From positions 1-64,000 of the forward strand of contig CAMDGM010000016.1 of the NCBI GenBank assembly GCA_945898015.1: 64,000 bases of DNA, written 5' to 3'. A program made the translations under genes and the position numbers. The stretch is from PVC group bacterium (lineage in GTDB: Bacteria; Verrucomicrobiota; Kiritimatiellia; CAIKKV01). The notes under the pieces were generated by a model that did not search any database, had not been told where the DNA came from, and worked only from the letters and a program-made list of their open reading frames with translations. Position 1 is the first letter of the stretch. Every line of letters starts with the position of its first letter. Of this stretch, positions 34,484 to 43,311 are shown piece by piece.

Positions 34484-34720
34484 ATGAGAACGACTTTGAT
34501 ATTGGATGATCAACTGTTGCGGCAGGCGAAAGCGCGCGCGGCCGAGGCTGGCAGCACGCTAACGCGCATGGTGCAGGAGGCCTTGCGCGAAAAACTGAAT
34601 CGCCCCCCGGCGGCGAGTGGCCAACCGCTGCAGCTCCGGACGTTCCGGGGTAAAGGGGTGCGCCCGGGCATCAACCTGGACAGTCATATTGAATTACTCG
34701 ATCGCATGGAACAGCCATGA
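34484..34720 (+). CDS. vapB: VapB-type antitoxin (ribbon-helix-helix)
   Basis: A 78-residue protein: MRTTLILDDQLLRQAKARAA gives the DNA-binding strand and first helix of the ribbon-helix-helix fold, and the C-terminal tail (VRPGINLDSHIELLDRME) would plug the toxin's active site. Antitoxins of this kind repress their own promoter, and a palindrome lies over the -10 box. An ATG at 34472 is in frame but lies inside the promoter. It overlaps vapC by 4 bases (ATGA). Confidence 0.85.
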   Translation: MRTTLILDDQLLRQAKARAAEAGSTLTRMVQEALREKLNRPPAASGQPLQLRTFRGKGVRPGINLDSHIELLDRMEQP

Positions 34721-35178
34721 AACTGGTGGATATCAATGTGCTGATCTATGCACACCGTGAGGAGGCGGAGCGGCATCAGGAATACAAGTCCTGGCTGGAG
34801 CGGACGATCCTGGATGAAGGGATCGCCGTCACGGATCTGGTGCTGTCCGGATTTCTGCGTGTCGTCACGCATCCCCGCATTCTCGTCCCGCCGTCGCCCA
34901 CGGCAACCGCCATGGCGTTTGTGGAACAACTCCGGCAACACCCCGCCTGCACGGTCATCCATCCCGGCGCGCGGCAGTGGATCGTTTTCCTGCGCCTGGT
35001 GCATCAGGCCGGATGCAAGGGCAATCTCATCGCCGACGCGTTTCATGCGGCAACGGCGATCGATGCAGGATGCGAATGGATCACCACCGACCGTGACTTT
35101 GCCCGTTTTCCCGGCTTGCGCTGGCGCCATCCGCTGGATGACACCGATGCGGTGGACCCTGGGGCCAAGCATTCATAG
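34717..35178 (+). CDS. vapC: VapC-family PIN-domain ribonuclease toxin
   Basis: A 153-residue PIN protein. Acidic site residues are D5 (KLVDINVLIYAHREEAERH), the D of NLIADAFHAATAI and the DRDF pair near the C terminus (WITTDRDFARFPGLRW). The LVLSGFLRVVTHPRI segment is typical for this VapC subgroup. VapC toxins cut tRNA or rRNA when freed from VapB. The pair stands alone between the cobamide promoter and an unrelated phosphatase-like gene, as is common for mobile stability modules. Confidence 0.87.
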   Translation: MKLVDINVLIYAHREEAERHQEYKSWLERTILDEGIAVTDLVLSGFLRVVTHPRILVPPSPTATAMAFVEQLRQHPACTVIHPGARQWIVFLRLVHQAGCKGNLIADAFHAATAIDAGCEWITTDRDFARFPGLRWRHPLDDTDAVDPGAKHS

Positions 35179-35405
35179 TGTGTGGGTCGCACAGAGGCAA
35201 GCGCAGGTCAAGCCGCCGCACTCCAAAACGCTCCCTTCACAAAGGAGCAACTCCCCGACGAAGCGGCAAGGCGCCCGATAAACACGGGCGGCTCTTCGGA
35301 ATGGTAATCCGCACCACCCGCCGCTGGTCAGACGCCATGCGGCGGCGCAGCGCTCCGCCATGTCAGACACCGCATGTATGACTTGCGCTCAGCAGCAAAA
35401 AATTC

Positions 35406-36266
35406 CTAAGGATAAAGATCCAGCAAGGCGGGCGTAACATCCGTGATGGAACGGACCGTCTGCAACAGACGCTCGCTGCCAGACCCCAGCGCAATAAAGG
35501 GCACCGGGTTGGCCGTATGTTGGCGGCTTGACATGTCCTCCATGTTCCCGTGATCACTCGTCACCACCAGCAGCTCCCGCTCCGGATCCAGCCCGCGCTC
35601 CAGCTCCGCCGCAAACCGGTCAAGCTTGCGCGCCACCGCCCGCGCGTCCTCCAGCGTGCCCCGATGCCCCGCCAGATCACTCTCAAAATACTCGAACAAG
35701 GTGAAGTCATGCTCCCGGGCGATCCCCAGCAAATGGCGGGCCGCCTCCTCCGGCGCGATCACCGGCCCCTCATAGCCCCGCTCCAGAAGCGCCTGCCGGG
35801 TCAGGTCGTGATACACGGCCCGACCCGCCCGCATGGCAGCCCCGTCCCGCACCGTCCCGAACGCCTTTAACGCCGCCACCGTCGTGACCGACGGCCGCCG
35901 CCGGGCAAGCAGGTCCGGCATGGACTCCAGGTAATAGGCATTGGCAAAGGTCGCCCGATAGCCGCGCGCCTGCAACCGGTCGTAAAGATTATGCTCCCGG
36001 ATAAGGACCGTCAGCTCGGGCCCCGGAAAGCCCTGCACATGGCTTCCCAGTTGTTCCGCCGCATTCAGACCCGTCAACAACGCCGTCTGCCCCGTGGCGC
36101 TCTGGGGCAATCCGGGAACTCCCATGGTCGCCTCCATGGGCGCGGCATGCTGTGTGATCCAGGCCTCCAGGACCGGAGCGGTTCCGCCCATGAAGGGGTT
36201 CACGTCCGGATCGGCGGGCCCGATTCCGAATCCATCGATAAAGACCAGGAGTGTTCGAGGTGTCAT
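35406..36266 (-). CDS. Alkaline-phosphatase-superfamily metalloenzyme (phosphoglycerate-mutase-like)
   Basis: A 286-residue protein. MTPRTLLVFIDGFGIGPADP supplies the first metal Asp, SATGQTALLTGLNA the nucleophile Ser/Thr region, YFESDLAGHRG the second metal site and VVTSDHGNMEDMSS the third (DHGN is diagnostic of this superfamily). It is much shorter than cofactor-independent phosphoglycerate mutase (~510), so it is a compact relative; the substrate is unknown. The nearest partners are vapBC (convergent) and the glycosyltransferase (divergent). The 227 bases between vapC and this gene show nothing recognisable. Confidence 0.75.
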   Translation of the reverse strand: MTPRTLLVFIDGFGIGPADPDVNPFMGGTAPVLEAWITQHAAPMEATMGVPGLPQSATGQTALLTGLNAAEQLGSHVQGFPGPELTVLIREHNLYDRLQARGYRATFANAYYLESMPDLLARRRPSVTTVAALKAFGTVRDGAAMRAGRAVYHDLTRQALLERGYEGPVIAPEEAARHLLGIAREHDFTLFEYFESDLAGHRGTLEDARAVARKLDRFAAELERGLDPERELLVVTSDHGNMEDMSSRQHTANPVPFIALGSGSERLLQTVRSITDVTPALLDLYP

Positions 36267-36353
36267 TCAGCCCGAATAATACCCCCTTTTTCGGTTGTTT
36301 CCAAGGGGCTTCCGTGGCAAAGTCTACGACATGCGCCCTCTCAGGAACGATCC

Positions 36354-38171
36354 ATGACAAACACCCTTCCGGAGAACCTACCGGGAAGCGCCATCGCCCG
36401 CCTCACTCAGGCCGAGGGTCTGGTTTCCATCCTCATGCCGGCCCACAATCTGCAGGACGTGATCGAGGCCAATATCCGGCGGGTCCATGCGGTGTTCGCG
36501 GGCCGCGTCCCGTTCGAAATCCTGCCCATCGACGACGGAAGCACCGACCACACCGCCGCCCGCATCCTCCACATCGCCCGGGAACTGCCTGAAGTCAAGC
36601 CGGTCATCCTGGAACGAAACACCGGCAAGGGCGGCGCGCTTCGCCACGGTTTCGAAAGAGCCAGCGGCGCTTTCCTCGTTTTCCTCGACGGGGATCTGGA
36701 TCTGCCGCCCGACCAGATTGTCTCATTTTTCGAACGCCTGGAATCCACCGGCTCCGATATTGTCATCGGCTCCAAGATGCATCCCGACTCCGAACTCGAC
36801 TATCCCCCCCTGCGCCGGTTCATCAGCCTGACCTATTTTCTGTTTATCAAACTCGCCTTTGGCCTGCCCATTCACGACACGCAGACCGGCTTGAAACTGT
36901 TCCGGCGCAAGCCCCTCGAGTATGCCTTCCCCCGCATGCTGGTCAAGGCCTTTGCCTTCGATCTCGAACTGCTGGCCATCGCCCACTCCCGGGGCTTCTC
37001 CATTGCCGAGGCCCCCATCCGCGTGGAATACCACGGAGACTGGGGCCGTATTCCGGTCAAGGCCGCGAAATCGGTGCTGATCGACACCCTGGCCATCTTC
37101 TATCGCATTCACATTCTGCGCTACTACAAATCCATTCCCGATGTGCGCCTCCCGGATCCACCGCCGCTCGCCAGTATCGTCATCGCCTATCCCGCTGAAA
37201 CCGACTACCTGCGCCAGGCCCTGGCCGGCATCGCCGCGCAAACCTATCCGCATTACGAGGTCATCCTGCTGCCGGATGAACCCGGCGGCCATCCCTGGCC
37301 CGCGAACATCCGGGAAATCCCCACCGGCCGTCTCCGCCCCGCTGAAAAGCGCAACATCGGAATCCGGGAAGCCCGCGGAAACATCGTGGCATTTCTGGAT
37401 GACGATGCCGCGCCCGCCCCGGACTGGCTGGACCGGGCGCTCGTTTATTTCACCATCCCCGGCGTGGTCGCCGTCGGCGGACCCGGCGTGACCCCCCCGG
37501 ACGATCCGTTTCTGGCCCAGATGAGCGGGCTCGTTTACGCCTGCCCCCTCGTCTCCGGATCCGCCCGCCACCGGTATGAGCCGGAACGGGTGCTGGAGGT
37601 GGACGACTTCCCCAGTTGCAATCTGTTCGTGACCACCGCGGCCCTCCGGCAGGCGGGCGGATTCCGAACCGATTACTGGCCCGGCGAAGACACGCTCCTG
37701 TGCCTCGACCTCGTGCATACGCACGGCGGGCGCATCCTGTATGAACCGCGGGCGCTGGTCTATCATCACCGGCGCAAGCTCTTCCTGCCGCATCTCCGCC
37801 AGGTCGGTCGCTACGGTTTTCACCGGGGCCTGTTTGCCCGCCGGTTCCCCCGGAATTCGCACCGGGTGGCCTACTGGCTGCCGTCGCTCTTCGTCCTGGG
37901 GCTGACCGCAGGCCCCGCGCTGGTTGTGCTCCACCCGTGGCTCCGGACCACCTGGCTGGCCACCGTGGGAGCCTACCTCGGCCTGACGTTTCTCTATGCC
38001 TTCCACCGTCACCTGCGCACCTGGCTCATCGTCTGGCTGGGCATCATGGCCACCCATCTGGTCTACGGCGTCCGTTTTCTGCAGGGCTTCCTGTCCCGCC
38101 TCGCTCCGCAAACCGTCCAAACCTTTGACCACCCCTCCGAGCCCTCTTCAACCGGAGCCTCCCCCTCATGA
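36354..38171 (+). CDS. Double GT2-family glycosyltransferase with C-terminal membrane segments
   Basis: A 605-residue fusion. The first GT2 domain is dolichol-phosphate-mannose-synthase-like: VSILMPAHN, EILPIDDGSTD, NTGKGGALRHG, VFLDGDLDLPPDQ (DGD metal motif) and DTQTGLKLFRR. The second GT2 domain begins near residue 280 (ASIVIAYPAETDYL), with AEKRNIGIREARG, VAFLDDDAAPAPDWL and PGEDTLLCLDL. Three hydrophobic helices near the C terminus (VAYWLPSLFVLGLTAGPALV onward) anchor it to the membrane. AGGA upstream of the ATG at 36354 fixes the start. The gene overlaps the radical SAM gene by 4 bases, so both probably build one surface glycan or glycolipid. Confidence 0.85.
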   Translation: MTNTLPENLPGSAIARLTQAEGLVSILMPAHNLQDVIEANIRRVHAVFAGRVPFEILPIDDGSTDHTAARILHIARELPEVKPVILERNTGKGGALRHGFERASGAFLVFLDGDLDLPPDQIVSFFERLESTGSDIVIGSKMHPDSELDYPPLRRFISLTYFLFIKLAFGLPIHDTQTGLKLFRRKPLEYAFPRMLVKAFAFDLELLAIAHSRGFSIAEAPIRVEYHGDWGRIPVKAAKSVLIDTLAIFYRIHILRYYKSIPDVRLPDPPPLASIVIAYPAETDYLRQALAGIAAQTYPHYEVILLPDEPGGHPWPANIREIPTGRLRPAEKRNIGIREARGNIVAFLDDDAAPAPDWLDRALVYFTIPGVVAVGGPGVTPPDDPFLAQMSGLVYACPLVSGSARHRYEPERVLEVDDFPSCNLFVTTAALRQAGGFRTDYWPGEDTLLCLDLVHTHGGRILYEPRALVYHHRRKLFLPHLRQVGRYGFHRGLFARRFPRNSHRVAYWLPSLFVLGLTAGPALVVLHPWLRTTWLATVGAYLGLTFLYAFHRHLRTWLIVWLGIMATHLVYGVRFLQGFLSRLAPQTVQTFDHPSEPSSTGASPS

Positions 38172-39616
38172 AAATCATGATCGGCTATCCGCCCATCCCC
38201 TCCCCCAAGGGCGTCCCGCTGTTGTCCCAGAACCGCCAGTTCCAGTGGTTCAACAAGCCCACCTACGTCTACCCCATGGTGCCCGCCTATGCCGCCTCGC
38301 TCGCCGCCCGCGAGGGCCATGAGGTGCGATGGGCCGACGGCATCGCCGAGAACTGGACGCCCGCCCGCTTCGAGCAGGAATACCAGACCTTCGATCCCGA
38401 GGTGCTGCTGATCGAATGCAAAACCCCCATCGTGAAGCGCTACTGGGAAACCGTGCGGCGCCTCAAATCCCTCGGCGGCCGCGCGCGCATCGTCCTCTGC
38501 GGCGACCACGTCACCGCCCTGCCCGAGGAATCCCTGGCCGCCTGCCCGGCGGACTACATCCTCACCGGCGGCAATTATGACTTCCGCCTGCGCGACCTGG
38601 CCCGCCACCTGGAGGGCCGGGGCGCCCTGCCGCCCGGAATCTGGCTCCGGGACGGCGACCGGACGGCCTCCACCGGCCCCTTCACGCTGGACGACGACCT
38701 GAACGATCTGCCGTTCATCGATCGGGATCTCACAAAATGGAAGCTGTATGCCGTCGAAAATGGCAATTTCCGCTTCACGCCCGGCACCTACACCATGGTC
38801 GGCCGCGATTGCTGGTGGGGGAAGTGCGCCTTCTGCTCCTGGACCACGCTCTACAATAAGTGGCGCTGCCAGACGCCGGAACGCCTCGTCGATGAGATCG
38901 GCATGCTCATCGACCGCTACGGGGTCAAGGAAGTGTTCGACGATTCCGGCTGCTTCCCGGCCGGCCACTGGCTCCGCCGCTTCTGCGAGCTGATCGTGGA
39001 ACGGGGGTATCACAAAAAAGTGGTGCTGGGCTGCAACATGATCCCCGGCGTCCTGAGCCAGGAACACTACGACCTCATGGCCCGCGCGAATTTCCGATTC
39101 CTTCTATTCGGCCTGGAATCCGCCAGCCCGGACACGCTCGCGCGCATCCGGAAGTGCAGCAAGGCCAACGACATCGAAAATTCCATGCGCATGGCCAAAA
39201 AGGCCGGCCTTCAACCCCACGTCACCTGTATGGTGGGATATCCCTGGGAAACGGAGGCCCAGGCCCGGGCCACGGTGAACATGACGCGCTCGCTGTTTGA
39301 CAAGGGTTCTATCGACACGCTCCAGGCCACCGTGGTCATCCCCTACCCCGGCACCCCCCTGTTCAAGGAATGCCGGGAAAAAGGCTGGCTCAAGACGGAG
39401 GACTGGGACCGGTACGACATGCGCGAGCCGATCATGAAAACGGAGATGCCGGACGACACGATCCTGTCCCTGACGCGGGAGATCTACCGTTCGTTCCTCA
39501 CGCCCCGCTTCGTCTGGCGCAAGATCCGCTCCATCCGCTCCTTCGCCGACGTGCAGTTCTTCTGGCGCGCCGGCTTGCGCGTGATCGGCCACCTGCTCGA
39601 TTTCAGCAGGAAATAA
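38168..39616 (+). CDS. B12-binding radical SAM protein with CX4CX2C cluster motif
   Basis: A 482-residue protein. The N-terminal ~150 residues resemble a cobalamin-binding domain (MKIMIGYPPIPSPKGVP, VLLIECKTPIVKRYWETV, RIVLCGDHVTALPEE). The cluster motif is DCWWGKCAFCSW (C215, C220, C223): one residue longer than the common CX3CX2C. The barrel follows with FDDSGCFPAGHW, FGLESASPDTL and MVGYPWETEAQ. The product is unknown; methylation or carbon rearrangement of a lipid or sugar is possible. It is translationally coupled to the double glycosyltransferase. Confidence 0.8.
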   Translation: MKIMIGYPPIPSPKGVPLLSQNRQFQWFNKPTYVYPMVPAYAASLAAREGHEVRWADGIAENWTPARFEQEYQTFDPEVLLIECKTPIVKRYWETVRRLKSLGGRARIVLCGDHVTALPEESLAACPADYILTGGNYDFRLRDLARHLEGRGALPPGIWLRDGDRTASTGPFTLDDDLNDLPFIDRDLTKWKLYAVENGNFRFTPGTYTMVGRDCWWGKCAFCSWTTLYNKWRCQTPERLVDEIGMLIDRYGVKEVFDDSGCFPAGHWLRRFCELIVERGYHKKVVLGCNMIPGVLSQEHYDLMARANFRFLLFGLESASPDTLARIRKCSKANDIENSMRMAKKAGLQPHVTCMVGYPWETEAQARATVNMTRSLFDKGSIDTLQATVVIPYPGTPLFKECREKGWLKTEDWDRYDMREPIMKTEMPDDTILSLTREIYRSFLTPRFVWRKIRSIRSFADVQFFWRAGLRVIGHLLDFSRK

Positions 39617-39623
39617 GGCCGCC

Positions 39624-40421
39624 TTACAGCCCCAGCCCGGCAAGATGATCAAAACTCGACTTCAAGCAGTCGAACGGATCCCGCCGGCAGGCATCCTGCT
39701 CCACGCAGAACCAGCGGACACCGGCCGCCAGACAGGCGGGAACGATATGGGGCCAATCCATGTTGCCTTCGCCAATCGGCGCCATCACCGGCCCCTCCGG
39801 CGCCACTTCCTTGTCTTTGAGATGAATCACCGGAATCCGTCCGTGACAGCGTTCCACCACGCGTTCGCAGTGATAACCCGCGTGCTCAATCCAATACAGG
39901 TCAAGCTCCAGCATCAAATCCGCCCCGCCCTCTTCAACCAGAATAGAATGAAGATTGGCCCGCCCGTCACCCGGACAGCGCATGAACTCAAGGCTGTGAT
40001 TGTGATGACCGAACTGGATGCCCGCCGCCTTGAGCTTGGCAATCACCGGCTTGGCGTCCGCCAGCCACCGGCGATAGCCTTCCGGCGTGTGGCCGTAAGG
40101 CTGCGGAATGCCGCCGATCGCCGCGTAATCACACCCCAGCTCCTGGTGGAAAACGATCTCCTGCGCGGTCTTGGTCATCAAGTCAGACCAACCGCGATGC
40201 GTGGCGACACACGTCAGCCCATTGGCATCCAGCATCTTCCGGGCTTCACGGGCGGACACCTCCGGCTTCTCCCCGTTCATGCAGCCCACGGCCGAAAACT
40301 GCACCGCCGGATAGCCCATGCGGGCGACCTTGGCCAGCGTATCCGCCAGGTCCTTGCCGGTCTTCGTGTACTCCCGTACCGTATATAACTGAACAGCCTG
40401 CTTGGCGCCCCTCTTGCTCAT
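39624..40421 (-). CDS. Sugar phosphate isomerase/epimerase-like TIM-barrel protein
   Basis: A 265-residue xylose-isomerase-like protein. It begins MSKRGAKQAVQLYTVREYTK, typical of the family, and has FGHHNHSLEF, LMLELDLYWIEHAG, VIHLKDKEV and WFCVEQDAC, which supply His/Glu/Asp metal ligands. Many members are keto-sugar or inositol isomerases; this substrate is unknown. An AGGAG (40426-40430) ahead of the ATG at 40421 decides the start over the longer frame. It is convergent with the radical SAM gene. Confidence 0.78.
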   Translation of the reverse strand: MSKRGAKQAVQLYTVREYTKTGKDLADTLAKVARMGYPAVQFSAVGCMNGEKPEVSAREARKMLDANGLTCVATHRGWSDLMTKTAQEIVFHQELGCDYAAIGGIPQPYGHTPEGYRRWLADAKPVIAKLKAAGIQFGHHNHSLEFMRCPGDGRANLHSILVEEGGADLMLELDLYWIEHAGYHCERVVERCHGRIPVIHLKDKEVAPEGPVMAPIGEGNMDWPHIVPACLAAGVRWFCVEQDACRRDPFDCLKSSFDHLAGLGL

Positions 40422-40537
40422 GACTTCTCCTGCGTTTTTTTTATGGTCATAGCACCTTTTCCCTGCGAGATCAAGCCGGGTTAAAATAAAAGCCACTAAG
40501 CCGGCTGGGGTCTTCCGTTTTTTTCACCGCCCCATCC

Positions 40538-40567
40538 TTGACATCGTCCTGATCGCTGGGGTATATT
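40538..40567 (+). promoter_or_regulatory. Promoter of tRNA-Val
   Basis: TTGACA (40538-40543) is followed after 18 bases by TATATT (40562-40567), 12 bases before the tRNA. The perfect -35 suits a stable-RNA gene; folE probably reads through from it. Confidence 0.6.
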
Positions 40568-40579
40568 TCAACTTCTTTC

Positions 40580-40655
40580 GGGCGATTAGCTCAGTTGGTA
40601 GAGCACTACCTTGACATGGTAGGGGTCACAGGTTCAAGTCCTGTATCGCCCACCA
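40580..40655 (+). tRNA. tRNA-Val (anticodon GAC)
   Basis: A complete cloverleaf: acceptor GGGCGAT paired with ATCGCCC, D arm AGCTCAGTTGGTAGAGC, anticodon stem CTACC/GGTAG with loop TTGACAT, and T arm CAGGTTCAAGTCCTG. CCA is encoded. The anticodon GAC reads GUC/GUU valine codons. Confidence 0.95.
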
Positions 40656-40668
40656 TCCTTTTATTCTT

Positions 40669-41238
40669 ATGAACAAAACCCGCATCGCCTCACTGATCCG
40701 CCAGCTCCTCGTGGAAATCGGCGAAGACCCGAAACGCGAGGGACTCCTGAAAACCCCGGAGCGCGTGGCCGCCTCGTGGGAACAGCTGACCGAAGGCTAC
40801 CGCATGACGCCCAAAGGGGTCATCAACAACGCCATCTTCTCCTCCGAATCCAACAACATGATCATTGTGAAGGACGTGGAGGTCTACAGCCTCTGTGAGC
40901 ACCATATGCTCCCCTTCATCGGCCGCTGTCATATCGGATACATCTCCAAGAACAAAGTGATCGGTGTCAGCAAGCTGGCACGAATTGTGGACCTGTATGC
41001 CCGCCGCCTCCAGATCCAGGAGCGACTGACCGCCGAAATCGCCCGGGCCGTCATGAAGGCCGTGGGCGCCGAAGGCGTGGGCGTGGTCATGACCTGCCGC
41101 CATCTTTGCATGATGATGCGGGGGGTCGAAAAACACCGCTCCATGATGACCACCTCCTCGGTCCTCGGCAGCTTTCACCGCGACCAGGCCACCCGCATGG
41201 AATTCCTGACCCTCGTCGGGCGCCCCGACGAAGTCTAA
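40669..41238 (+). CDS. folE: GTP cyclohydrolase I
   Basis: FolE makes 7,8-dihydroneopterin triphosphate from GTP, the first step of folate synthesis (also feeding preQ0 or biopterin). The 189-residue protein has [20 protein letters not shown], the zinc site CEHHMLPF (C76, H79), [20 protein letters not shown] and [14 protein letters not shown] (C147, third zinc ligand). The length is that of bacterial FolE. It follows tRNA-Val by 13 bases and probably shares its transcript; tRNA-Thr faces it on the other strand. Confidence 0.95.
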   Translation: MNKTRIASLIRQLLVEIGEDPKREGLLKTPERVAASWEQLTEGYRMTPKGVINNAIFSSESNNMIIVKDVEVYSLCEHHMLPFIGRCHIGYISKNKVIGVSKLARIVDLYARRLQIQERLTAEIARAVMKAVGAEGVGVVMTCRHLCMMMRGVEKHRSMMTTSSVLGSFHRDQATRMEFLTLVGRPDEV

Positions 41239-41245
41239 TCACTGA

Positions 41246-41321
41246 TGGAGCCGACAGTCGGGTTCGAACCGACGACCTGCTGATTACAAATCAGCTGCTC
41301 TACCAACTGAGCTATATCGGC
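41246..41321 (-). tRNA. tRNA-Thr (anticodon TGT)
   Basis: On the minus strand: acceptor GCCGATA with TGTCGGC, D arm AGCTCAGTTGGTAGAGC, anticodon stem CTGAT/ATCAG with loop TTGTAA, T arm GTCGGTTCGAACCCGAC, and encoded CCA. The TGT anticodon reads ACA and other threonine codons. Confidence 0.95.
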
Positions 41322-41369
41322 AAAAACGATGGGGTATACTGCCCCAAGCCGGGCGACGCTTCAAGCCCT

Positions 41370-42278
41370 TTATCCTGGCGCCAGGCACCGCGCCTGCCGG
41401 GCGGGATGATAATGCACGTAGGCCCGTTGAACCAGGCCGATCTTCGTGCAAAGCAGATGCTCCACCTCCGTCGCGATCCGGTCGCCCTCGGCCACCGTGA
41501 TGCCCCCATCCAACCCCACGCTGATGTGCAGGACCAGATAGGGACCGAACCGGTGAGCCTGAACCTCCTCGACCTCCTCCAGCCCCTGAACATCCTTCAA
41601 CACCGCGCGGGCTTCCGCCTCCAGTTCTTTGCTGGGCACCGTGTCCATCAAATCCGCCGCCGCTTCCCGTAAAATCTGGATGCCCGTATACAACACCACC
41701 AGCGCCACCGCAGCGCCCAGCAGCGGGTCGCCCCAGGGCCACCCCATCCGGGTGATCAGGATGCCGACCGCCGCACCTGCCGCTGAAAAAATATCATTCC
41801 GATGATCCCGCGCCAGCGCCAGGATTGCCGAATTTCCCGTGACTTTCGCCACCCGCTTCGTGTAATACGCCAGCACCAGCTTGGCCGCCACCGTCAACAA
41901 CGCCACCCACAGAGCGATCAACCGGATCGGGTCTGCCGCGGAGCCCGTCGAAAAAATATCGAACACTTTATTGATCGCGTCCCAGAAAAGGGCAATGGCC
42001 GTCGTGATGACAAAGGCGCCCACGGTCAAAGCCGCAATGCTTTCCAGCTGCCGATGCCCGTAGGGATGCTCATGATCGGGCGGTTTGTGGGCAAAAAACA
42101 CACAGATCTTAACCACGATGTAATAGGCCACGTCAGATGTGGAATTGACGCCATCGGCCAGCAAGGCATTCGAATGCCCGAAAATGCCGAAAAACGTTTT
42201 CATCACCGCCAGCAGGAAATTGGCCGCCAGCCCGGTGTTGATGGCCCGGTTTACCGCTTGTTTTTGAGGCATGCTCAT
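41370..42278 (-). CDS. Cation diffusion facilitator (CDF) efflux protein
   Basis: A 302-residue inner-membrane metal/proton antiporter. It has five to six predicted helices; the transport site is HSNALLADGVNSTSDV (first pair) and HPYGHRQLESIAAL, with a second acidic site in LALARDHRNDIFSA. The C-terminal cytoplasmic ferredoxin-like domain is HRFGPYLVLHISVGLDG. The usual cargo is Zn, Fe, Co, Ni or Mn; the D-D/H-D ligands here suggest zinc or iron but do not decide. It follows the GT9 gene by 57 bases in the same direction. Confidence 0.87.
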   Translation of the reverse strand: MSMPQKQAVNRAINTGLAANFLLAVMKTFFGIFGHSNALLADGVNSTSDVAYYIVVKICVFFAHKPPDHEHPYGHRQLESIAALTVGAFVITTAIALFWDAINKVFDIFSTGSAADPIRLIALWVALLTVAAKLVLAYYTKRVAKVTGNSAILALARDHRNDIFSAAGAAVGILITRMGWPWGDPLLGAAVALVVLYTGIQILREAAADLMDTVPSKELEAEARAVLKDVQGLEEVEEVQAHRFGPYLVLHISVGLDGGITVAEGDRIATEVEHLLCTKIGLVQRAYVHYHPARQARCLAPG

Positions 42279-42317
42279 CGTTTTCTTTTACCCGTTTTAC
42301 CCGTAGATTGAAAGGAC

Positions 42318-42345
42318 GATCTTACCGATCCGATCTTACCGATCC
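42318..42345. repeat. 14-base tandem duplication across the GT9 stop codon
   Basis: GATCTTACCGATCC occurs twice without a gap (42318-42331, 42332-42345). The minus-strand stop TAA of the GT9 gene is in the second copy and an extra TAA is in the first. Just left, TTTTACCCG is also duplicated (about 42288-42305). Confidence 0.85.
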
Positions 42346-43298
42346 GCTTGTTCCGCCTGAACATCTCGAAGCATGGATCCCACCGTCTCCAACACCGTTT
42401 CAACCGGTAGCGCCGCCAGGGATTCGGTCGTGGGCAGCGCTGCGCGCACCACGCGCACCCGCGGCGCCCGAGAGGCCCAGAGCACCGGATCGGACGGGCC
42501 AAAAAGAACCGTCACCGGGATGCCAACCGCCGCCGCCACATGCGTCACGCCCGAATCGTTGCCCACATACCCGCAACACGCGCCAAACGTTTCAGCCAGC
42601 CCGTCCAGCGACAGGGGCGACAGCACGCCAAACCCCGGATTCAGCCGGTCAAAGGTCCGGCGCACGTCGTCATCGGCTTCCCCAAAGCTGAACACCGGGG
42701 TAAAGCCCAGGCCTTTCACCCCTTCCGCCACGCGCATAAAACCGGCCAGGGGCCAGTTCTTCTTCTCGCTTCCGCTGCCCGGATGAAACACCACGGTCCG
42801 CCCGCCCCAAACCGCCAACCGGTCCCGACCCCGCGCCACCGCCTCGGATGCCAAACTCAACCGCGGATAGGGCTCGCCATCCGGATACACGGCCAACTCC
42901 GCCAACGGCTTCATGAAATGACGGGCCGCCGGTTCGGCACCCATCCGGGGCGTGATGCCCAGCACCTGCCGGGCGCCCGCCTGTTCCAGGCTCGTGCGCA
43001 CCGACTCGTCCGGATCGTATAAATAATTGATGATGACGTCGAACGACTGCACAAACAGGGCCGTCTCCGCCGGCAACGGCTGCTCCGGAACGAACAGGAG
43101 CGCCGCCGAGGCCCGGTCCAGCGACTTCACCTCGTCGGCCAGCCGGCCAGCCAGCGCCAGCGCCGCGATGTGCGGATAGCCCAGCACGGAAATATGACAT
43201 TCCGGCCAGCGCCGCCGCAACGCCTCCAGCACCGGAAGCGTCATCACAAAATCGCCGATCGCCCCGCCCCGGATGACTAAAAAACGCGGCTTGCCCAT
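42336..43298 (-). CDS. GT9-family glycosyltransferase (heptosyltransferase-like)
   Basis: A 320-residue GT-B enzyme. The N-terminal FLVIRGGAIGDFVMTLPVL is the hallmark of ADP-heptose:LPS transferases, and HPGSGSEKKNWPL plus YVGNDSGVTHVAAAVGIPV form the sugar-nucleotide site. It probably adds heptose or another sugar to the lipopolysaccharide core. The donor cannot be read directly. The start MGKPRF lies 13 bases from the end of the membrane-protein gene upstream. Confidence 0.87.
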   Translation of the reverse strand: MGKPRFLVIRGGAIGDFVMTLPVLEALRRRWPECHISVLGYPHIAALALAGRLADEVKSLDRASAALLFVPEQPLPAETALFVQSFDVIINYLYDPDESVRTSLEQAGARQVLGITPRMGAEPAARHFMKPLAELAVYPDGEPYPRLSLASEAVARGRDRLAVWGGRTVVFHPGSGSEKKNWPLAGFMRVAEGVKGLGFTPVFSFGEADDDVRRTFDRLNPGFGVLSPLSLDGLAETFGACCGYVGNDSGVTHVAAAVGIPVTVLFGPSDPVLWASRAPRVRVVRAALPTTESLAALPVETVLETVGSMLRDVQAEQADR

Positions 43299-43311
43299 GC
43301 GCTCCCCCGGA

